Assembly: GCF_014191505.1 (NCBI RefSeq)
Contig: NZ_JACHWS010000002.1
Coordinates: 1,054,001-1,118,000 of the forward strand
Reading direction: 5' to 3'
DNA: 64,000 bases
From: Hoyosella altamirensis
GTDB taxonomy: Bacteria; Actinomycetota; Actinomycetes; Mycobacteriales; Mycobacteriaceae
The position numbers and the translations under genes were made by a program. Shown here in pieces: positions 42,218 to 51,597 of this stretch. Below the pieces are notes generated by a model. It did no database searches. It was not told the DNA's origin and worked only from the letters and a program-made list of their open reading frames with translations. The first letter of the stretch is position 1. Each line of letters begins with the position of its first letter.

Positions 42218-43555
42218 CTAAACAAGCCAGATGAAGTGCGCGATCACCACAACGAATAGCGCGTAGGTAATGGGGTGGACGTCGCGCCACCGTCCCTTCG
42301 CCACCATCAAAAGCGGGTACAAGAGCAAACCGAACGCGATGCCGTTGGCGATCGAATAGGTCAGCGGCATCGCCACGACGGTCGCGAAGGCCGGGATCGC
42401 GTACTCGAGTTTGTTCCATTCGATGTCTCCAAGCGCTTTCGCCATGAAAACACCCACGATGATCAGCGCTGGCGCTGTCACCTCAGGTGTGACGACGGCT
42501 AGGAGAGGCGAGAACAAGAGCGACAGCAGAAAGAAACCGGCGGTGACGACCGAGGTCAGCCCAGTGCGTCCGCCGGCGCTGACACCGGCTGAGGACTCGA
42601 TGTACGACGTTGTGGTTGACGTGCCGAGCACGGCGCCACCCATCGTGGCCACCGAGTCTGACATGAGGGCACGATTCGCGCGCGGCAGTTCGCCATTCTT
42701 GAGGAACCCTGCCTGATTCGCCACCGCAATGAGAGTGCCGGACGTATCGAAGAAGTCCACGAACAGCATCGTCAGCACAACGACGATCATTTGCGTCGTG
42801 ACGAGGTCCCCGAGGCTGCCGAACGCAACACCGAACGTCGGGGCAAGGCTCGGCACTGAACCGACGACGGCATCAGGGGCGGAAATCAGGCCGGTGACCA
42901 TGCCCGCCGCTGCGGTGAGGATCATGCCGTAGAAGACGCCGCCCTTGAAGCCGCGGATCAAGAACACGGCCGTCACGGCGACACCAAACAGCGCGAGAAG
43001 TGTTTCGGGCCGCGACAGGTCGCCGAGCGTCACGGTGGTTGCTTCGTCCGGCACGACGATTTCGGCGTTCCGCAGGCCGATGAAAGCGATGAAAAGCCCA
43101 ATACCGGCGCCGGTCGCGAATTTGAGGTTCAGGGGGATTGCGCGGATTATCGCGCCCCGCACACCAGTTACAGCGAGGATGAAAAATAGCACGCCAGACA
43201 CCAACGTGCCTGCGAGTGCGGTTTCCCAGGGGATGCCCATGCCGAGCACCACGGTGAACGCGAAAAACGCATTGAGCCCCATCCCTGGAGCCATGGCGAT
43301 CGGATAGCGCGCCCACAGTCCCATGACGAGCGATCCAAGGGCCGCTGCGAGCGCCGTCGCAACAAACACTGCAGGCACATCCATCCCCGCGGATCCGAGG
43401 ACCTGCGGGTTGACGAAAAGGATGTAGGCCATCGCGAGGAACGTCGTCACGCCTGCGACGAGTTCGGTCCTGAAGGTGGTGCCCTGTTCAGTGATGTGGA
43501 AGAAGCGGTCCGTAGCGCCCGAGACACGCTTCGGCGCCGTTTTCAAGCTCGTCAT
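42218..43555 (-). CDS. NCS2-family purine permease (AzgA/PbuG-like)
   Basis: A 445-residue transporter with about 13 helices, importing adenine, guanine or hypoxanthine with protons. AzgA-type blocks are FRTELVAGVTTFLAMAYILF, VNPQVLGSAGMD, APGMGLNAFFAFTVVLGMGI, FIAFIGLRNAEIVV and GTSTTTSYIESSAGVSAGGR. The last is the conserved substrate-site segment. It is transcribed alone. A perfect 18-base palindrome at 43631-43648 lies 76 bases upstream and may be its operator. Confidence 0.92.
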   Translation of the reverse strand: MTSLKTAPKRVSGATDRFFHITEQGTTFRTELVAGVTTFLAMAYILFVNPQVLGSAGMDVPAVFVATALAAALGSLVMGLWARYPIAMAPGMGLNAFFAFTVVLGMGIPWETALAGTLVSGVLFFILAVTGVRGAIIRAIPLNLKFATGAGIGLFIAFIGLRNAEIVVPDEATTVTLGDLSRPETLLALFGVAVTAVFLIRGFKGGVFYGMILTAAAGMVTGLISAPDAVVGSVPSLAPTFGVAFGSLGDLVTTQMIVVVLTMLFVDFFDTSGTLIAVANQAGFLKNGELPRANRALMSDSVATMGGAVLGTSTTTSYIESSAGVSAGGRTGLTSVVTAGFFLLSLLFSPLLAVVTPEVTAPALIIVGVFMAKALGDIEWNKLEYAIPAFATVVAMPLTYSIANGIAFGLLLYPLLMVAKGRWRDVHPITYALFVVVIAHFIWLV

Positions 43556-43630
43556 TGCGCGACTCCTTGCCTCGTCCCCGAACCGCCTGGTGTTTCGCGT
43601 GCTGATTCTGCCGATCTGTGATGACGATAG

Positions 43631-43648
43631 TGTTGCGCGGGCGCAACA
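43631..43648. promoter_or_regulatory. Perfect palindrome upstream of the purine permease
   Basis: TGTTGCGC (43631-43638) and GCGCAACA (43641-43648) flank two G residues. The site lies between the converging M20 peptidase stop (43678) and the permease start (43555). Its compact form fits a dimeric repressor. No purine riboswitch structure was seen in this 122-base gap. Confidence 0.5.
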
Positions 43649-43677
43649 TGGCGAGCGAGATCACAATTGCTGCGGCC

Positions 43678-45096
43678 TCAGCTAGCTCGCCCGGCTTTAT
43701 CGAGAATGACCGCGATCGCCTCGGTCACTTTCCCCGCATATTCCAGATTCAGCGACTCATCGGGAACATGCGCGTTACTGTCCGGGCCGAGCGCTCCAGT
43801 GATCACGAACTGGGCGTCGGGGTGCGCTTCATGCAGCAGACCCATGAACGGTATGGATCCTCCGACACCGAGCGCACGCCAGGGCTGACCGAAAACGCCG
43901 TCACTCGCGCTGTCGAGGGCGTCTTTCAGCCACTCCGCAGTAGCGGGTGCGTTCCAGCCGTTTGCGGCCTCAGCGTCCGTTACGTCGACGTGCGCACCGA
44001 GTGGAGGGTCGGTCGTGAGGGCGCGAGTGATCGCGTCGAGTGCGACGTCGGCGTTGACCGTGGGCGGGAGACGGAAACTGAGCCGCAGCGTCGTCGATGG
44101 GCGCAGCACGTTTCCCGCATCGCCAGGGCTGGGCAGCCCAGCGGCGCCGATGACTTCCAGCGCTGGCCGCCAGGTGTTGCGCAGGTGAAGTTCCACCTCG
44201 TCGTCGCTGTCGAGTTGCACCCCCTCGAGGAGGGGGAGCAGGACCTGCCACGCGCCCGGAACGGTAGCGGCGGTAGCGCGGGTTTCCTCAATCCGGTCGG
44301 CTGGAATCTCGGCTGTCAGTTCCTGCAGCAGAATCGATCCGGTGGCGGAGTCCTCGAGCCGGTCGAGCAACTGCCGAATGACCCGGAATGAACTCGCCAC
44401 TGGACCGCCCGCCATCCCAGAGTGAACACCGGATCGCAGCAGCGACACCGTCACGCTCACCGACGCCAGGCCGCGCAGCGACGTGGTCAGCCACAGCCGT
44501 TCGTAGTCTCCTGAACCGGAGTCCAGGCACACCACGAGCGCAACGCTGCCGAGACGGGCAGCGAGGTGGTCGAGGTACGCGGGCAAATCTGGGCTGCCAG
44601 ATTCCTCACTTGTTTCCAGCAGCAGCACACAGCGGCCATGTATCCCGCCGGCCGCACGGACCGACTCGATTGCGGTAATCGCGGCGTAACCGGCGTAGCC
44701 GTCGTCGACGGCACCGCGGCCAAATAGCCGGCCGTCACGCTGCACCGGTTCCCACGCGCCGAGGCCTTCGGACCACCCGTCGAGTGCTGGCTGTTTATCG
44801 AGGTGCCCGTAAAGAAGTGTGGTGCCGCCGGACGCGGCGGCTGATGTTGCGGGCACATCCACGACAAGCAAGGGCGTCAGTCCGGGGAGTTTCTCCACGG
44901 CGATTGTCGCACCCGGGAGATCTCTTGTGCGGATCCAGTCGTGCAAGTGGTTGATCGCCGAGTTGAGGTGACCGGACAGTTCCCAGTCCTGGTCGAATGC
45001 GGGAGACAGTGCGGGGATGCGCACGAACTCTTCGAGGCTGGGCACTGCCTCGTTCCATCGGGTACTGACTGCCTCGTGTAATGCCGTCCTGTCCAC
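43678..45096 (-). CDS. M20-family metallopeptidase (dipeptidase-like)
   Basis: A 472-residue zinc exopeptidase. First metal ligand His is in LLYGHLDKQPALDGW, the bridging Asp in GRGAVDDGYAGYAA, the catalytic Glu pair in LLLETSEESGSPD, a further Asp in VVCLDSGSGDYERLW and the last His in GPDSNAHVPDESLN. The inserted lid domain is present, so it is a dimeric M20 enzyme acting on small peptides. I chose the GTG at 45096; a longer reading would overlap the divergent channel gene. Confidence 0.88.
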   Translation of the reverse strand: MDRTALHEAVSTRWNEAVPSLEEFVRIPALSPAFDQDWELSGHLNSAINHLHDWIRTRDLPGATIAVEKLPGLTPLLVVDVPATSAAASGGTTLLYGHLDKQPALDGWSEGLGAWEPVQRDGRLFGRGAVDDGYAGYAAITAIESVRAAGGIHGRCVLLLETSEESGSPDLPAYLDHLAARLGSVALVVCLDSGSGDYERLWLTTSLRGLASVSVTVSLLRSGVHSGMAGGPVASSFRVIRQLLDRLEDSATGSILLQELTAEIPADRIEETRATAATVPGAWQVLLPLLEGVQLDSDDEVELHLRNTWRPALEVIGAAGLPSPGDAGNVLRPSTTLRLSFRLPPTVNADVALDAITRALTTDPPLGAHVDVTDAEAANGWNAPATAEWLKDALDSASDGVFGQPWRALGVGGSIPFMGLLHEAHPDAQFVITGALGPDSNAHVPDESLNLEYAGKVTEAIAVILDKAGRAS

Positions 45097-45185
45097 GAAA
45101 TCGATGCTAGCCGCTCGCGGGTATGACTGAACCCTGGCTGGTCGGCTAAGCTCCGCGCGCAGACAGTCGTGAGGTGGACGAGATA

Positions 45186-46040
45186 ATGGCAGTGCAGACG
45201 GAACAGACCGAGGTCGGCAGCAGTAGTGACGCAGGCTGGCGAGTTCGGCTGGGCGAACGAATCGAGTCACAAACGGCTCGGCGAATCATCACCGCGCTGA
45301 TTCTCATCAACGCGGCGATCCTTGGCGTCGAAACGTCGGATTCTGCACGTGAAGTAGCAGGCGCGCCACTGCAGTTGATGAACCAGTTGATCCTCGCCGT
45401 CTTCGTGGTCGAGATCCTCATCAAGCTCGTCGCGTTCGGTCCCCGTTTCTTCAAGTCGGGCTGGAACGTTTTCGACTTCCTCATCATCAGTATCTCGCTG
45501 ATCCCCACTTCGGGTCCGTTGGCGATTCTCCGTACGTTGCGCATCCTGCGTGTGCTGCGCCTTCTGTCAACGGTGAAGCGTCTGCGCCTGCTCGTCGAGT
45601 CGCTGATGCAAGCGATGCCCGGGATCGGATGGTCAGCGGCGCTGCTGCTCATGATGTTCTACATCTTCGGCGTGATGGGCACCGAGCTTTTCGGGCGCCA
45701 GTTCCCAGAATGGTTCGGAACGCTGGGGCGAAGTATCTACAGCCTCTTTCAGGTGATGACACTCGAAAGCTGGTCGATGGGCATCGCGCGACCGGTGATG
45801 GAGGAGTTCCCCTACGCGTGGGCATACTTTGTGCCGTTCATTCTCATCTCGAGTTTCATGGTGCTGAACCTGTTCATCGCCATCATCGTCAGCGCCACGC
45901 AAGAGGTGCACGAGATGGAGCAGCGCGCCGAGCGTGCGAAGTCGGAGCAACAGGCGCATGTTGAGCGTGAGGAGATGCTGGATCTGCTGCGCAGCATGAA
46001 TACCCGGCTGGAGGAACTCGAACGGAGGCTGTCGAAATAG
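45186..46040 (+). CDS. Bacterial voltage-gated sodium channel (NaChBac/NavAb type)
   Basis: A 284-residue, six-helix subunit that assembles as a tetramer. The voltage sensor S4 carries regularly spaced arginines in AILRTLRILRVLRLLSTVKR. The pore helix and selectivity filter read FQVMTLESWSMGIARP, the TLESW(S/A) filter of sodium-selective BacNav channels. S6 is followed by a C-terminal acidic/basic coiled coil (about residues 235-284) of the tetramer-stabilising kind. ATG 45186 is preceded by GAGG. Divergent from the M20 peptidase. Confidence 0.93.
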   Translation: MAVQTEQTEVGSSSDAGWRVRLGERIESQTARRIITALILINAAILGVETSDSAREVAGAPLQLMNQLILAVFVVEILIKLVAFGPRFFKSGWNVFDFLIISISLIPTSGPLAILRTLRILRVLRLLSTVKRLRLLVESLMQAMPGIGWSAALLLMMFYIFGVMGTELFGRQFPEWFGTLGRSIYSLFQVMTLESWSMGIARPVMEEFPYAWAYFVPFILISSFMVLNLFIAIIVSATQEVHEMEQRAERAKSEQQAHVEREEMLDLLRSMNTRLEELERRLSK

Positions 46041-46054
46041 CCTTCTACGCAGAA

Positions 46055-46116
46055 CACCACCCCAATGTGCTTTTCACCACGGCCATAGCGGTTGTGGCTG
46101 ACACAGAGGGGTGGTG
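46055..46116. terminator. Large stem-loop between converging channel and carboxylase genes
   Basis: CACCACCCC (46055-46063) pairs with GGGGTGGTG (46108-46116), and the enclosed 44 bases can form an inner stem (TGTG with CACA, CCAC with GTGG). It occupies most of the gap between the two stop codons and probably terminates both transcripts. Confidence 0.7.
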
Positions 46117-46137
46117 TCTGCTGTTTGTTAAACGGGA

Positions 46138-49100
46138 TCAGCCCTTCAGCGCCCGGGCCATTCCCCGGCGTACCGCACCGATGATGTGCGGCCGGAGCTC
46201 AGCTGCCGGGATGATCGCGTCGACGGAGCCGACCTGCTGCGCTCGCTGAATGTTGTGGATGGCCTCGAACTCGGCCGCAACCTCGCCGAGCTTCTCCGAG
46301 CGCACCGCTGAGCGCTGTGCTGCGAGCGCGACCTGCAGGTGAGCTTTGTCTGCCTGGTCCTCGGCTGCCGAGAGCTTCGCTTCCAGATCCTGCACCGTGG
46401 GGTCAGCGGCGGTGCGCGTGTTCACCTCGCGGGAGAACACCACTGCCGCTGCTGGAGCGCCACCGATGACGGAAGCGAAGGAGCCTTCGATGGCGAGGAC
46501 CTCCATGTTGTCATTCAGGGCCTTTGAGAAGACCACGAACGCGCCTCCGTGGTAGCGGGATACCACGCAGAAGACAATCGGGCCGTCGAAGTTGACGATC
46601 GCTCGGCCAATCTCGGCGCCGTATTCCAGCTGGATGCTACGCAGCGACTCGGGGGAGCCGTCGAACCCGGAGAGGTTCGCGAGGACCACGAGCGGCCGGT
46701 TTCCGGAAGCCGCGTTGATCGCGCGGGCAGTCTTTTTCGACGATGCGGGGAACAGTGTGCCCGACGTCCACTGGTCGGGACCGTCAGCGGGGAACCAGCC
46801 CTTACGCGGGATCGCGCGGGACTCGATACCGATGACACTGACCGGCTGTCCGCCCAGATGCGCGTCGAACACGACGGAGGTGTCGGCGTCGGCCATATCT
46901 GCCCAGCGCTCGAGTACACCATGGTCCTGATCGACGACGGCCCGCATCACGGTGCGGATGTCGAACGGCTTCTTCCGCTCCGGGTTGGTCTCGGACGAGA
47001 AGATGTCGCCAACGGTCGTGAAGTCGCTGCCAGGGTGGACGTGCGGGTAGGTCTGGACGTCCCGCTCGATTGGGTCTGTCGACTCGGCACGGCGCGGGAA
47101 GCGCTCACCGGGCAGGACGAATGCGTGATCGTAGTGCGCGAACAGGATCTCGCACGCAGCTGTCAGGTTCGGTGCCCAGTACTGGGCCTCGCCGTTCGGA
47201 CCCATGACACGGTCGTAACCACCGATGCCGAAGTTGTCTTCGGCCGAGACTCCACCTGAGTAGTCAAGCGAGTTCTTGCCGGTCAGCACCATCGCGCTGT
47301 CCGGGGTCATCACGAGGATGCCCTTCGTGTGCATCAGCATCGTGGACTCTGCGTTCCAGTACGGCTGTGCCCCCACGTTGATACCGGTGACGATGACGTT
47401 TACTTCGCCACCCTTCTGCGTGAACGTGATGAGCCGGCGCAGGCCGCGCGACACCCAGTCCATGTTCTCGGTACCGCTGTCCATGGAGATCTTCGCGCCG
47501 GAGGAGAGTGCGAACCACTCGACTGGAACACCAAGTTCCTCAGCGAGGTCAACTGCCGCGACGAGGCGGGAGCACTCGGCTTCCGCGACCGTACCCAGCG
47601 CTTTTGTCGGATCGCCGAACAGCGCGATGCGAGTCATGCCCTCTGGGTAACGCGGTGTGGGTGTGGTGACTTTGCCGACGATCAGGCCAGCTTTGTTGTC
47701 GCCGTAGGGCCGGTCTACGGGGGCGAGCACACCACTCTCGTCGATGTCGTATTCGACGAAGGAACCCTCTGGGCCCGTCAGCAGCGGAATGAGCTCGTAC
47801 GGGTAGACGGTCCCGCGTGCACGAGAGCTGCGGACCTTCTGGGTGTACGCGTCCATGGGCTGCAGCGGCTCAGTGGGCGGCTCGGTGATGTTGAGAACGA
47901 CTCCGTCGCCGGTACGGTACGAGAACCGCAGCGCGCGCCTGGTGAGTTCATTGCCCTCACCTGGCATCCACACGATGACGGTGATCTCCTCGAGTCCCGC
48001 ACCCACGGTGAGGGGCGTGAGGTTTCCGGCGACAGTCCGCACATCGTCGATGCTGAGGTCCAGCGTGGGCCAGTAGTAGATCATGACGCGGTTCGCGTCG
48101 AGGCGGCGTTTGCTGCCGCGTTTGGCCTGGGCCCGGCGCACGCCGTTGAGACATGCGGTCAGCGTGCGCTCAAAGGAAGGCAAGGAAACAACCTGGCCAG
48201 ACTCATCCCGCTGGACGGTCGCATCACGCACTTCAGCGAGAGCGATGAGGCGCTCATCGGCGGGGTTTTCCTTCGCCTTGAGGTGGAAGAGGAACGTGTC
48301 GGGTGCACTGGGTACGCGTACTCCCTCGAAGTTCTTCAGACGCCACAGGTCGAGACGCTGCCCCGTCAGTGGGTGCATGTCACGGATAATGCGGTCCTCG
48401 CGAAGTCCGCCGTTCTCGGGACGGAAGGTGAACTGGCGGCTCGCGGCGCCAGCACCGAAAACGGTCACGGTGAACCGGCGCACGGTCACAGTGCCCGTCA
48501 GCTCCGTGAGAAGAGTCTGGGCAAGCGCGTCCGAGTCAGCGGGCGCTCCCGGCCAGGACAGGTACAGGTCGAGAACGAGGTTCTTCCGGTCGGCAGGTGC
48601 GACAGCATCGACCGCTCGGAGCGTCTCGGACAGCTGGGAATATTCACCGACCGTAGAGACGAGCTCGATCCGATCGCCGAGAAGCTGGAATGAGCCGGTG
48701 ACGAACTGCTGCCCGCCACGTTCGAATGCCTCGACGTTCTCAAGCTCGCGGATCTTGTAGTAGGCGCGAGTGATGACTTCGAGAAGCGGCCCGGGCCGTT
48801 CGATGCGCCCTGCGAGGAGATCGATCAACGGCTCAGGCGTGCGGGTGAGTTCGCGGACACGTTGTGTGTAATCCGCTGACTCGGGGTTCTCCGAGAGGTA
48901 CTCGAGAGCACCGCGCACCCGGTCGGTGACTTCGCTGCGGGTCTTTCTGACAACGGGTTCGTCAAAGATGCGGAAACGCACGTTGCGGGCCAGGTCACCG
49001 ATGACTGGGTAGCGGAGCTGGGTCGCTGTGATGAGGCGGTCGAGGACCTCCTCGAGTTCGTCAGGCAGTGTGGTTGCAGTGCTGACGAGCCACCGCTCGA

Positions 49101-51597
49101 GCAGCGCAGACACAACGGGCACCTGGTTCTCCATGCGCTGCAGTGCAAGGAAGAGGCGATACACAGCTTCAGCGAGCTCGGGTGAGGGGGTGAGGTCTGT
49201 GACACCGTAGTGGCGGAGTGCTCCACTGAGCTTCGACCGGAAGGATTCGGGGAGCCCCTCGATGTCCGCGTCGAACGACTTCAGGTAGGTGTGGAAGTGT
49301 TCGCGCGGGCTGTGGACACGCTCATCGGATTCGAAATCACCGGTGATCGGCCTGTTCCGTGAAATTTCGCAGATGTCCGCGAATGTCGACAGAAGGGCGA
49401 GTTCCGCGTGGACGACTTCGCTGTTGGAGTCGGTCAGCGCCGTGTGAGCGCTGAGCAGCCGCTCGTACTCAGCGAGCAGTGACCGGGCCCGCGTCCCGTC
49501 AACGTCGTACCCGGTGAGAAGCGCACCGAGCGAGGTGAGCAACTCCAGTGCGTCGCACTGGGATTCAGTTGATTCCGGGAATTCGACGCTTGGTGTCTCG
49601 ACGGCTTCCGTGGCCTCGCTGTGTGCATCGACACGAATCAATGACGCACCGGCGTCGACCTGTGAGTTGACGACCGCGAACACCTCGCGAACGCGGCCAG
49701 CCACCTGGGCGCGGACTGCGGTCTCCATCTTCATGCTCTCGAGCACGACGAGCGTGTCGCCGACCTCGACGTCGTCCCCTTCAGCGACGGGAACGGCGAC
49801 GACGACAGCGGGTGCAGGCGCGCGGACTACGCCAGCCTCATCTTGACTGATCTGATGGCTGATGCCATCGACCTCAACGAGGTAGTTGGCCGGTCCTTTG
49901 ACAGAAACCACGTGGTGGCGCGTACCAGCGACGACGACGCGACTTTCGAACTTGCCCAGCCGCTCGATGTCGACCTCAAGGTCGCCGGAGTCGCCTTCGA
50001 TGCGATACCGGTTCGGGCCGATCTGCGTGACGAAAAGACCATAGGCGTGGTTCTGGTAGTTGAGTTCGATCTTCCGGCCGATGGCGTGGCTCGCACGCGG
50101 ACGTCCGCCGCGCGCTGACAAGCGGAAGGCCTCACGCTCAACCGCCTCTTCCGCGTCGTAGACCTCGATTGCGGTGGCGAGGAGAGCGGTCGCGGCTTTG
50201 ACGGAGGTGGTGGCCTCGGGATCGCTGGAAGTACCGACGCCGGAGCGGTCGAGCCAGCCAGTGTCGGCGGAAGCTGAAATCACTTCCTTCCTATCGAGGA
50301 GCGCGAGCAGGAACGACTTGGTGGTGGTGCCACCGTGCAGGACGACGGTCGTTTCGCGCAGCGCCGTGCGCAGGCGGGCGAGCGCTTCAGAGCGGTCTTT
50401 GCCCCACGCGATGATCTTGGCGACCATCGAGTCGTAGTCGGGGGGGATGATGTCACCTTGCGCGATTCCCGTGTCGACGCGCAGCCCCGAGCCGAGTGGG
50501 AACTTGAGCAGCTGAACTGAGCCAGGAGCCGGTGCGAAGCCGTTGTCTGCGTCTTCGGCGTTGAGTCGGGCTTCGACAGCATGGCCGAACTCGGACGGGC
50601 ATTCGCCCGTGAGTTCGCCGCCATTGGCAACGTGAATCTGAAGCTTCACAAGGTCGAGACCAGTGGTGGCCTCGGTGATGGGGTGCTCGACCTGCAGCCG
50701 TGTGTTGACCTCGAGAAAGGTGAAGATCTTCTGCTCGGGCTGGTACAGGTATTCGACGGTTGCTGCGCCGCAGTAGCCGGCCGCGCGGACAAGCTCGGCT
50801 GAAGCCTTCCGTAGATGATCGGACTGCTCCTTGTTGAGCAGCGGTGATGAAGATTCCTCGATGACCTTCTGGTTCTTGCGCTGGATCGAGCAGTCGCGAA
50901 CGCCCGGTGCCCAGACGTTTCCGTGTGAGTCGGCGATGCACTGAACCTCGACGTGGCGCGCTTCTGTTACGAGTCGCTCGATGAAAACAACTGGGTCCCC
51001 GAAGGAGCGCTGGGCTTCGCCCTGAGTTCGCTCGAGCGCGAGTTCGAGTTCGTCCTCCGAGTAGACCTTGCGGATCCCGCGTCCGCCGCCGCCGCTGCGT
51101 GCCTTGATGATCAGCGGATAGCCGATTGCGTGTGCATGGCGGCGCGCATCCGCGCGGGTCTCAACGGGGCCACCGCTCCATGGCGCGACGGGTACGCCGA
51201 CTTTCTCGGCGAGAAGTTTCGCTTCGACCTTGTCACCAAGCAGCCGCATCGCGTCTGAGTTAGGTCCGATGAAGGTAATACCAAGGCGGGCACAGAGATC
51301 CGCAAAGTTGGGATCCTCAGCGACGAACCCCCAGCCGACCCACACGGCGTCAGCCTTCGACTCGACGAGGGCGCGCTCAAGTTCGGCATGGTCAAGGTAG
51401 GGGGTCGCCGCAGTGGTGGAGGGGCGGAGTGTAACGCCCTCGTCCGCCTGCCTGACGAAAAGTGCGCCGCGCTCAGCTTCTGTGTGCAGCGCGACTACGC
51501 GAATGCCGTAGTTGTGCTCAGCATTCAGTTCGCGAACAGCCCTAATCAGGCGTACAGCGGCCTCGCCGCGGTTGACAATCGCTATACGTTTGAACAT
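46138..51597 (-). CDS. Single-chain multidomain acyl-CoA carboxylase (BC-BCCP-CT, 1,819 residues)
   Basis: All parts of a biotin-dependent carboxylase in one chain. Residues 1-450 are biotin carboxylase (FKRIAIVNRGEAAVRLIRAV; ATP-grasp loop [30 protein letters not shown]). A biotinyl domain has its Lys in VVLESMKMETAV near residue 622. About 600 residues of central region follow, then a carboxyltransferase from about 1,265 (VPVEWFALSSGAKISMDSGT, VIVTGINVGAQPYW; late half PIVFCVVSRYHGGAFVVFSK). This order resembles eukaryotic acetyl-CoA carboxylase rather than the usual split AccA/AccD subunits. Substrate (acetyl-, propionyl- or longer acyl-CoA) cannot be read. GGCAGGG precedes the ATG. Confidence 0.88.
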   Translation of the reverse strand: MFKRIAIVNRGEAAVRLIRAVRELNAEHNYGIRVVALHTEAERGALFVRQADEGVTLRPSTTAATPYLDHAELERALVESKADAVWVGWGFVAEDPNFADLCARLGITFIGPNSDAMRLLGDKVEAKLLAEKVGVPVAPWSGGPVETRADARRHAHAIGYPLIIKARSGGGGRGIRKVYSEDELELALERTQGEAQRSFGDPVVFIERLVTEARHVEVQCIADSHGNVWAPGVRDCSIQRKNQKVIEESSSPLLNKEQSDHLRKASAELVRAAGYCGAATVEYLYQPEQKIFTFLEVNTRLQVEHPITEATTGLDLVKLQIHVANGGELTGECPSEFGHAVEARLNAEDADNGFAPAPGSVQLLKFPLGSGLRVDTGIAQGDIIPPDYDSMVAKIIAWGKDRSEALARLRTALRETTVVLHGGTTTKSFLLALLDRKEVISASADTGWLDRSGVGTSSDPEATTSVKAATALLATAIEVYDAEEAVEREAFRLSARGGRPRASHAIGRKIELNYQNHAYGLFVTQIGPNRYRIEGDSGDLEVDIERLGKFESRVVVAGTRHHVVSVKGPANYLVEVDGISHQISQDEAGVVRAPAPAVVVAVPVAEGDDVEVGDTLVVLESMKMETAVRAQVAGRVREVFAVVNSQVDAGASLIRVDAHSEATEAVETPSVEFPESTESQCDALELLTSLGALLTGYDVDGTRARSLLAEYERLLSAHTALTDSNSEVVHAELALLSTFADICEISRNRPITGDFESDERVHSPREHFHTYLKSFDADIEGLPESFRSKLSGALRHYGVTDLTPSPELAEAVYRLFLALQRMENQVPVVSALLERWLVSTATTLPDELEEVLDRLITATQLRYPVIGDLARNVRFRIFDEPVVRKTRSEVTDRVRGALEYLSENPESADYTQRVRELTRTPEPLIDLLAGRIERPGPLLEVITRAYYKIRELENVEAFERGGQQFVTGSFQLLGDRIELVSTVGEYSQLSETLRAVDAVAPADRKNLVLDLYLSWPGAPADSDALAQTLLTELTGTVTVRRFTVTVFGAGAASRQFTFRPENGGLREDRIIRDMHPLTGQRLDLWRLKNFEGVRVPSAPDTFLFHLKAKENPADERLIALAEVRDATVQRDESGQVVSLPSFERTLTACLNGVRRAQAKRGSKRRLDANRVMIYYWPTLDLSIDDVRTVAGNLTPLTVGAGLEEITVIVWMPGEGNELTRRALRFSYRTGDGVVLNITEPPTEPLQPMDAYTQKVRSSRARGTVYPYELIPLLTGPEGSFVEYDIDESGVLAPVDRPYGDNKAGLIVGKVTTPTPRYPEGMTRIALFGDPTKALGTVAEAECSRLVAAVDLAEELGVPVEWFALSSGAKISMDSGTENMDWVSRGLRRLITFTQKGGEVNVIVTGINVGAQPYWNAESTMLMHTKGILVMTPDSAMVLTGKNSLDYSGGVSAEDNFGIGGYDRVMGPNGEAQYWAPNLTAACEILFAHYDHAFVLPGERFPRRAESTDPIERDVQTYPHVHPGSDFTTVGDIFSSETNPERKKPFDIRTVMRAVVDQDHGVLERWADMADADTSVVFDAHLGGQPVSVIGIESRAIPRKGWFPADGPDQWTSGTLFPASSKKTARAINAASGNRPLVVLANLSGFDGSPESLRSIQLEYGAEIGRAIVNFDGPIVFCVVSRYHGGAFVVFSKALNDNMEVLAIEGSFASVIGGAPAAAVVFSREVNTRTAADPTVQDLEAKLSAAEDQADKAHLQVALAAQRSAVRSEKLGEVAAEFEAIHNIQRAQQVGSVDAIIPAAELRPHIIGAVRRGMARALKG

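Noticed and set aside
43556-43677. Possible purine riboswitch before the NCS2 permease
   Set aside because: No three-helix purine aptamer could be drawn; only the DNA palindrome at 43631-43648 stands out.
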